The position numbers and the translations under genes are program-made. Source: Datura wrightii (lineage: Eukaryota; Streptophyta; Magnoliopsida; Solanales; Solanaceae). From it: 64,000 nucleotides of DNA. Position 1 is the first letter of the stretch, and every line of letters starts with the position of its first letter. Positions 57,556 to 64,000 of this stretch are shown piece by piece. A model generated the notes under the pieces. The model searched no databases, was not told where the DNA came from, and saw nothing but the letters and a program-made list of their open reading frames with translations. The stretch is taken from assembly GCA_035772735.1 (NCBI GenBank), contig JASDFA010000010.1:36271501-36335500 (forward strand), written 5' to 3'.

Positions 57556-58113
57556 CTAGGGATTTACATGTCGGGCTCCATGTGTGCTCATATGGGGTAT
57601 GTTATGAGCATGTTGTCCTACTCTTGCGCACATTTATGTATTTTTAAAGATTCTTTTTACTTACCTTGTATACTTGATACATTCTATGTACTGACCGCAT
57701 ACTCTATGTTGTATCGTTTCATGGTACAGGCTCTGGTACTCAGATTCAACCTCGACCGAAGCCAGCCTTTCAGAGTTAGCATCCCACATATGTTGGTGAG
57801 TCCTCATCTTCTGAGGACCATGCTTTATCCATTTTCTTTATGTATATTCATTTTTCAGCTTTAGCGACTTAGTTGAGGGACAATCCCATCAACTCATTAG
57901 ACTTAGAGGCTTTTCAGATAAAAGGATGAAATCAGCTTCAGATTCATGTGTAGTTCTGATGATATGCTTATTTATACTTCAGCTAAGTTTATCATGTGGT
58001 TTGTTTTACTTTATTTGATTAAGTTAGATGTATGTCATGTCATGGGTAGACTTGGAGTCCCTCGGGGTTCCTTGTCCCGTGTCTTGATCCGAGCCTACGT
58101 TCGGGTCGTGATA
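57556..58113 (+). repeat. G2 3' LTR, right part
   Basis: It starts CTAGGGATTTAC, the counterpart of 6813 onward, and follows the 5' LTR to its end (GTGATA at 58113). About 40 bp after the start, a segment equivalent to 6855-7020 is missing. Confidence 0.85.
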
Positions 58114-59333
58114 TCTTGACTCTAAAACAATGTGGTAAGCTAATTAACTTGAATCATAAATCATACTTGAACATATGGTCTTTCCCAATACTTAAACATG
58201 CTTAAAAATACATGATTCAGTTGAAATCATAATCATAGACACGGGTAACTTAAAAACATGCTTTTTCTCAATAATATCTCATCATACTTGAACATTCATC
58301 ATAAATCTCAAGTTTGATGAACTTCTCATTGATGGTCATTTTAATTTATAAAGCTTGAAAACGTGATTGATAATTAAAACATTGTCAAACTTGTCCATGA
58401 ATCATAATTCAATAATAGAAACATGCTTAGATCTTAACCATACGAAAAGTAGGAAAATTCATGCATTGGGTTAAAACCCCATAGGATCAACATATACATT
58501 TCCATGAACTAGAGAGGGATTGGGCATGGGTGTGAACAAATTCACCCACTAACAGCCTTACATACCTGAGAAGAACTGATTTAACCACTCCCTTAATTGC
58601 CTAAATAAAGAATTGAAGAAAACTTGAAGGAAATTAAGGTTGATTACCTCTCTAGACCTTTACTCTTGCATACAAGAATAGGAATAGCCTAGAATGAACT
58701 TACCCCTCTTAAAACTCATTATTCATAGCATAAAATGATGTAGTTTAGGCCTTAGGATCATAGCAATTATGGATAAGCCCATACTAAATTCGTAGAAAAT
58801 AACTAACTCCAAGTGCCCACGAGGGACTGGACAAGTCGTTACCAGGAGGAACGGGTTGTCTCATACTTTCGTGAAGTCCATAGCCACTTTTCCTGAGAGG
58901 GTCCCCAGGAGGGACCTAACGGATCGTCATTCATGACCACGACTCGTGGTCACCACTCGCTACCTCCACTGCCAAATTCCTAAAGTCTTTAATAAATTGT
59001 TGACCATGACCAACCTAACAGATCGTGGAATCTCACCACAATTCGTTGTGTCCATTCATAGGGAACACTGCCACTCAACCTTCACCTTTCAATAGATCTT
59101 GACTAAGACTGACTCTACGAGTCGTGGGGACTGACCATGAGTCACGGTCATGTCTGTGGGAACTCTAAACTCAAAAATTTCAACTTAAGCCAAACTCCTC
59201 ACCATGAGTCACTTAATGACTCGTGGTAAACCTGAGGGGTCACAGGACGACTCGTTCTGTGACCTAGTGTAGAAAATTTTGTTTTCCCTATTTCAACTCT
59301 CTGGTCTGATCTTTGGGCTTTTGGGGTATAACA
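58114..59333 (-). repeat. G1 5' LTR, distal part
   Basis: It resumes the G1 LTR after G2 (TSD copy TCTTG) and ends GGTATAACA at 59333. Its U3 word array is at 58820-59250, with the 19-bp perfect palindrome TGACCACGACTCGTGGTCA at 58934-58952. Confidence 0.82.
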
Positions 59334-59936
59334 AAATGGAAAGTTGAAATGTGAGGTAGTTGAGATCATGGGTAAGGTGAAAAGTTGAAGAAAAGGTGAT
59401 TTTTTGGGAAGTGAAGAAGAATTCTAACCAGATGGGTTGGCCATGGGTCGGGTCAGTCAATCGATTAGTCAATATTTTAAATGAAAGCACTTAGCTGCAC
59501 CTGTTCTGGACCTGCGACCGCATGTGTGTACCTATGTTTGGCAGTTCGAAGTCTAAGTGACCCTTATCTTGCCTAGTGATATGCTTGTGAACTACACTTG
59601 ACTTGTGTATTGCGGATTGCCACCTGTGTTTCATAGGTTGTTTGTAATTCATCGTCTTTTTGCTTATGATTTTCCCAGGTATTCTTCTTGTAGGTTGCGC
59701 CAGACCTGCATTTCACGGATTGGAACCTATGTTTCATAGGTGATGCGTAGAAAGCCCTAGTTTTTCCCAGATTTCTGGTTACTTTTCATGCCTAGGTTGC
59801 ACTTCGCTCACGAATCCTTATGTTTTGCCGGTCTTAGGGGGGGCTTTCCCTATTTTTCTTCTACTTGATTAATCATCCATTCATCCTACAAAAATCTAAA
59901 CAACATACAACAAAGCATCAAGAAAAATGAAAAACA
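59334..59936 (-). repeat. Non-coding segment with ACCTATG-TTT-CATAGGT words
   Basis: No ORF. It contains the hairpin words ACCTATGTTTCATAGGT (59725-59741) and ACCTGTGTTTCATAGGT (59622-59638), which resemble words at 63700-63870. It may be a piece of the R7 LTR or of the R7 3' region. A G run (59838-59844) and a pyrimidine tract follow. Confidence 0.5.
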
Positions 59937-59970
59937 CTTGGGTTGCCTCCCAAGGAGTGCCTTGTTTAAC
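59937..59970 (-). other. Conserved post-protease motif with AGGCAA-loop hairpin (R7)
   Basis: Minus strand: GTTAAACAAGGCACT, then CTTGGG-AGGCAA-CCCAAG (59937-59954). Same loop and spacing as in Y (42554-42587), with different but still paired stem bases. Confidence 0.8.
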
Positions 59971-60002
59971 ATCGTGGCACGATGGATACGTCACCAATTA
60001 TC

Positions 60003-62430
60003 AATACTCCGGAGGGTCATCCTCCGAATCAACCTCAACCTTGCAAACTTCGTCTTGCTCCTCCTCTTCATTTAGGACCGCTATCACTTTGCATTAATCT
60101 GGGGGCTTTGTAGGTTGACATACATTGAAGTTGACTTCGTCACTATCCACTCTACACTTTAGCTTCCCTAGTTCCACATCCACCAATGCCCTACCCATGG
60201 CTAGCACTGGTTGCCCCAAATTATGGGTGCCTCGAAATCCATTATGCAATCCAACACGACAAAGTCCGCTAGAAGAATAAATTTGTCCACCCAAACAAGG
60301 ATATCTACTAGAACTCCCACGGGCCTCTTGATCGACCTATCTGCCATCAATAGCCTCATAGTGGTAGGCTTTGGATTCCACAAACCTAACTTTTTGAGGA
60401 TGATGAGAGGCATAAAATTGATACTTTCACCAAGGTCACAGAAATCCTTGTTAAACATGCACATTCCAATGGTGAAAGAGTTGGTAAAAGCTCTGGGGTG
60501 CTCTCTCTCGGGAGCAACATTGGTCGCCATCACTACACTACAATGATGCATCACCTCTCTGGTGCCTGCATCCCTAACTTTCTTCTTCTTTTATAATTCC
60601 TTCATAAATTTTGCATAGCCCGACATCTTAAGCAATGCATCCACCAATGATATGTTTATGGACAACTTGCTCAACATCTCAACAAATTTCCAAAATTTGT
60701 TTTTCTCCTTCTTCTTTGCTAACCGCTAAGGATAAGAAGATGGAATCCTAGACCCTTGGCCTATTTTAGTTGAAGCCTCCTTGCTTTCTTCCTCCTCAAT
60801 AGCCTTTTCGGTGTCAACATCAATTCCCCCATCAAGTTCTTCCATTTCATCAACGGTGCTTAAGCACCTTATTACTCACATTACTTCTTGTTTTGAGGTC
60901 AAAAACATTTTTTGGCTTAACGCCCTTATCAGCCAACACCTTCCCGCTCCTTGAGACAATGGACATTCAATGATTGTCCTTCTTGGGATTAGGCATTCTA
61001 TCTCTTGGGAGGGTCCCTTTCATTCTGGGGTTCATTTGAGTCAAAATATAATTCATTTGTGCTTCCAAATGCTTAATGGACGCTGAATGAGAGCTCACCA
61101 TTTTGTCAAGGTTAGACACCTTCCCTTTTTGCTCCTTAACCCTTCTTTCCATAGATTCAACCCTCGTTAGCACTCATGCTAACATTTCTTTGATTTTCAA
61201 ATTCCTAGCATCACTTACCCCGGGTTGCATTTGGGGTGGATCAGCCTTAGGAAGATGCACATATGGGTTCGAACTTTGATGGTATCGCTCCCCTTCGCAA
61301 TTCGTCTCTCTATTTTCTATATTTCATTCCTATCAACCCAATCTTGGTTATCACGGTTACTCCAACATTAATTTTCTTCTAATGGATGTCAAGAGCTTTG
61401 GTTGGCACCTTGATATACCAGGCAAGAACCTCCCATTAGACCGTCCATGAATTGATACTCTTCCTCTTACCTTGGCGGTGTAGGTTCACCCTCATATTGC
61501 ATGGGACCTTGAGTCCCCACAACATTGACATTCTTGGACCTGGTTCCCATGAAGTGCTTTGTCATTAGTTTAAGATGGGTCATAATCTTTGATAGGGTCT
61601 CATCTCTCTCTTCATCTCTTTTCCTCATCTCCACACTCACAAGGCTGGAACTAGCACCACTTGAGGGCATTTCAGTGTCCCTTGTGTTCTAAGCTCGATT
61701 TTTTTGGTCATCCTATCCAAAAGAGCCTTGTCCATCCCATAAGTTTAGTCCACGAGGGATCCACCAGCTAAGTTATTGGCCACTGACTTGATAATGGAAT
61801 CAAAGGATCGATAAAAACTCTAAAGTAGCACTCCATCCAGTAGCCAATGATTTTGACATATTGCAACCTTATTCATAAAGCATAGCAAAACTTCATGGAG
61901 GGGTACTCCCAGGAGTTTCCTAAAATTGGTTATATCGTCGCTCAGTTGGAGCATTCTCGATGGAGGAAAAAATCTATCCAAGAAAGCTTCCTTTAGCTCA
62001 TGCCATGAGGTAATTGACCTGGAAGGAAATTCCTCTATCCAAATAGTGGCCTCTTAGTAAGTGAGAACGGGAACAACCTCAATCAAATCGATTCTTGGCT
62101 AATGTTAGTGATGTTGAAAGTTTGGCATATCTCAAGGAAATTTTGAAGGTGTTAGTTGGCATCCTCGCTAGGTTGCCCTCCAAATAACCCTTTTATCTAG
62201 TGCAAATGGAGCATTGTCCTCATCACGTGAAAAAAGAAATTCCCTACCTTAGGAGGTAGGTGAATAACCTTAGCTATGTTGAGTATCATTTGATCATCAT
62301 CCTCATGGTCCATGTGGCCGTCTACAAAATCCAGTTGAGAGTGTTGGCTCCTTTCAGTCAACCTAAAAAGACACCAAAAATAGCAACAATGTAAAAATAA
62401 ACATAAGGCGCTCAATTAATTCAAATCAAC
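60003..62430 (-). pseudogene. R7 gag-protease remnant
   Basis: Gag begins downstream of the PBS near 62350 and is read right to left. DNA at 61860-62200 encodes a capsid domain resembling that of Y (HLQNFLEICQTF, then LRLFPFSL-type and FLDRFFP-type segments), with several in-frame stops. The gag C-terminal part is at 60967-61173 and 61467-61670. The aspartic protease is in 60201-60554, with DLGESINFMP (Ala to Glu after the DLG) and LVDILVWVDKFILLADFVVLD. The tail is acidic, near 60003-60090. The frame ends just before the AGGCAA hairpin, with no pol. Dead copy. Confidence 0.8.
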
Positions 62431-62455
62431 AACAACTAGGGGCTATCTAATCCTA

Positions 62456-62474
62456 TCCCCTGGCAACGATGTCA
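62456..62474 (-). other. Primer-binding site of R7 (decayed tRNA-Asp type)
   Basis: The minus strand reads TGACATCGTTGCCAGGGGA, against TGGCGCCGTTGCCGGGGA in Y. It is preceded by TTTT and lies 7 bp from the LTR edge (62482). Confidence 0.8.
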
Positions 62475-62481
62475 AAAATTA

Positions 62482-64000
62482 TGACGTCCAAATCCACTCC
62501 TCACTAGTAGAAAGTGTAAATAGTCATCGCAATATAATTACCCAACTCGTGAGTTATGGTTGAAACCACAAGGAATAGAGATTGATGGCATAAAAGTCGT
62601 CTATCGAATTGAGCTAAATCGCATCATTGCATTACAAATAAAAAATTAAATGTTGGGTGATGGTAGGATCACAATTGGAATTCAACTGAACAATCAATCA
62701 ACAGGACAACCAATGTCGAAATAACAATATGACTGATGACTAGGGGTGTGCTATTGATGGGGCATTAGTATAATTGAGGTTAACTAGCAATTCAAAGCAT
62801 TACTTACAAACATAAATAGTCGTGGACAAGGTGGCACCCTATGTTTCTCAACCAATTGGGTGTCTTTTCCCTCGAGTTTTCTCAAACCCCAAGGGCCCAT
62901 ACACTTCAACCACTATGACTTGGGTAAGAATCGAGCTATTTCTAACCTCAATTTTCTAAAGGTTGTATGAAAATAAGTTTTGGCTATCTCTAGTCCAACC
63001 CCATAAAAACAAAACCCAAATACCCACCATTATTTTCTCATCCATATTTTATTCCTATTTTTCAAGAAAACAATAGAATAAGTAAGAACAACCCATATTT
63101 GCAACTATGGATATTTCAATTATAATTTAGAGAAAACAATAAATTTATGTTGAATAAGTAATTCTAAGATTAAACAAGCAACACCCTTAACTTTTCGAGG
63201 AATCCTTCATCAGTGGTTGTGAATGACTGATTTTTTCAATCTTTTCGACCTTGATTTCGTAGGAGCAAGTCAGAAAGATTGAGAAATAGAACCATAATCC
63301 AACTTAGCCCCTATCATGCACACACCCCTAGCAAGATATTTATCTACTCACAGATGAACAACAAGAGATTATATTAATAAATAAATTCATATTATTCATC
63401 ATCAAGAGTAAATTACAAGCTCAAGATTGTTCTTCAATGGAGGTTTTTACCTTAAGGAGGAAGAATAAGATGAAGAAAAGCTCTCTCTCCTTTTCCTCTC
63501 TCTAGAAATTCAAAATAATATAATATGGAATGTTCTATAAAAGAATATTTTATTCGTCTACAAAGGGTGTGCCAATTAGGAAAAGTCAACTCCTCTTTTC
63601 TTGTGCATTTTCTTCCTATTTTTCCCTCAGCAGCCTCCAAAATGTCTTTGTGTCAAATCTGGACCATGTAACCCTCTTCAGCATGGCTTAACTAGGTACT
63701 TACATTCCGCAGGTTCACATCTGCGGGGTGCAAGGGTCTCACAGATTTGTCCTAGAACTCCTGACAGGATCCTGCGTTTGCAACCTTCATTTCGTAGGTG
63801 ATGACCTGCGTTTTGTAGGTACTCTTTCATCCTTAGCCCAGTGCATTTTGCCTTTGTCCTGCATTTCACAGGTGTCATCCCGTGAAACGCAAGTCCTCTT
63901 CTTCCAGCACCATGTTTTTTGTTCAATTCCTTTACTTTATCTATTTAAGTTCAATACCTGCACAAAACAAAGAGAAAGAGTGTAAAATATTCCTAAGTGA
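62482..64000 (-). repeat. R7 5' LTR (partial, extends past the window)
   Basis: It starts TGACGTCCAAATCC at 62482 and is AT-rich and non-coding. Near the right edge are palindromic words CCGCAG...CTGCGG (63707-63726), ACCTGCG-TTT-TGTAGGT (63804-63820) and CCTGCATTTCACAGG (63858-63872). The far end is not in the window. Confidence 0.65.

Larger units (their letters stand above)
5264..58113 (+). mobile_element. G2, plus-strand chromovirus inserted in the G1 LTR
   Basis: The 5' LTR (5264-7539) starts TGTAACACCCC and ends TGACA. The internal region is 7540-12246. The 3' LTR is split into 12247-12769 and 57556-58113. The flanking 5-mers are TCTTC (5259-5263) and TCTTG (58114-58118), a TSD with one mismatch. 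The 3' LTR has lost about 1 kb (the counterpart of 5782-6812) at the left junction with the concatemer. Confidence 0.82.
870..59333 (-). mobile_element. G1, outermost truncated chromovirus (Ty3/gypsy) carrying the whole nest
   Basis: Order on the minus strand: 5' LTR (59333-58114 joined to 5263-4126), PBS, gag, PR-RT-RNase H, then truncation at about 869. The LTR 5' terminus on the minus strand is TGTTATACCCC at 59333. The 3' part and 3' LTR are missing, so no TSD can be tested. It is the oldest member of the nest, because everything between 5264 and 58113 was inserted into it later. Confidence 0.78.
59870..64000 (-). mobile_element. R7, minus-strand Athila/Tat-like relic, pol-less, running off the window
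   Basis: On the minus strand: 5' LTR (64000 or beyond to 62482), PBS, broken gag-protease, then the AGGCAA hairpin motif directly after protease. No RT, RNase H or integrase is seen, as in Y. LTR ends and TSD cannot be determined within the window. Confidence 0.75.

Noticed and set aside
63601..63985. Plus-strand ORFs at the right edge as a possible host gene
   Set aside because: They overlap each other in several frames within R7 LTR sequence rich in repeated words; no domain or gene structure is seen.

Overview
The window is plant nuclear heterochromatin made almost entirely of LTR retrotransposons. I found no host gene, tRNA, rRNA or CRISPR array. Two Ty3/gypsy lineages are present. The first is Del/Tekay-type chromoviruses: iMet-type primer-binding sites, LTRs of about 2.3-2.5 kb, and pol in the order PR-RT-RNaseH-INT-chromodomain. 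The second is Athila/Tat-like elements: a tRNA-Asp-type primer-binding site, a DLGA-type protease, and a long 3' non-coding region. This mixture, plus an ORF resembling the 'putative plant transposon protein' common in Solanaceae, points to a Solanaceae genome (pepper, tomato, potato or tobacco type). The host assignment is inference.

Layout. Nearly everything from 0.9 to 59.3 kb is one nest, readable from target-site duplications (TSDs), PBS/PPT positions and rejoined LTR halves. (0) G1, minus-strand chromovirus: internal 870-4125; its 5' LTR is split into 4126-5263 and 58114-59333. (1) G2, plus-strand chromovirus, 5264-58113, sits in the G1 LTR (TSD TCTTC/TCTTG). (2) In the G2 3' LTR lies a minus-strand concatemer, LTR-internal-LTR-internal-LTR, 12770-57555. 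(3) In its middle LTR is a plus-strand solo LTR, Z, 22100-49974 (TSD TCTAC/TCTAC). (4) In Z is R4, a minus-strand chromovirus, 25314-49649 (TSD GTATC/GTATC; both LTRs 2367 bp once the insert is removed). (5) In the R4 5' LTR is X, plus strand, 34419-49403 (degenerate TSD CTTAG/CTCAC; both LTRs 1421 bp). (6) In the X 3' LTR is Y, plus strand, 38526-48500 (TSD ACACT/ACACT; LTRs 1467 and 1466 bp). Left of the nest (1-868) is an LTR fragment with a 39-bp tandem repeat. Right of it (59334-64000) is a minus-strand Athila/Tat-like relic, R7.

State of the genes. All chromovirus gag and pol copies are broken by stops, frameshifts and deletions. Y is the youngest and best preserved. It has a gag-protease frame interrupted by only two stop codons, no RT/RNaseH/integrase, and an intact 406-codon second ORF. 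That ORF is preceded by a GC-rich palindromic block, a TATA-like sequence, a pyrimidine-rich leader and a candidate 705-nt leader intron. X is a shortened relative keeping LTRs, PBS, the tail of the second ORF and the 3' region. Y and X must have depended on proteins supplied by other elements.

Most interesting signals. (a) Each LTR family carries, mostly in its U3, an array of short CG-rich palindromic words of its own sequence. (b) X and Y have a 3' region rich in hairpins with paired (covarying) changes, including a repeated cassette of an NGGA-loop hairpin followed by a polypurine-tract-like TTTAAGTGTGGGG. (c) A covarying hairpin with loop AGGCAA follows gag-pro in both pol-less elements, Y and R7. 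(d) Y seems to hold a separate promoter-intron-ORF unit.
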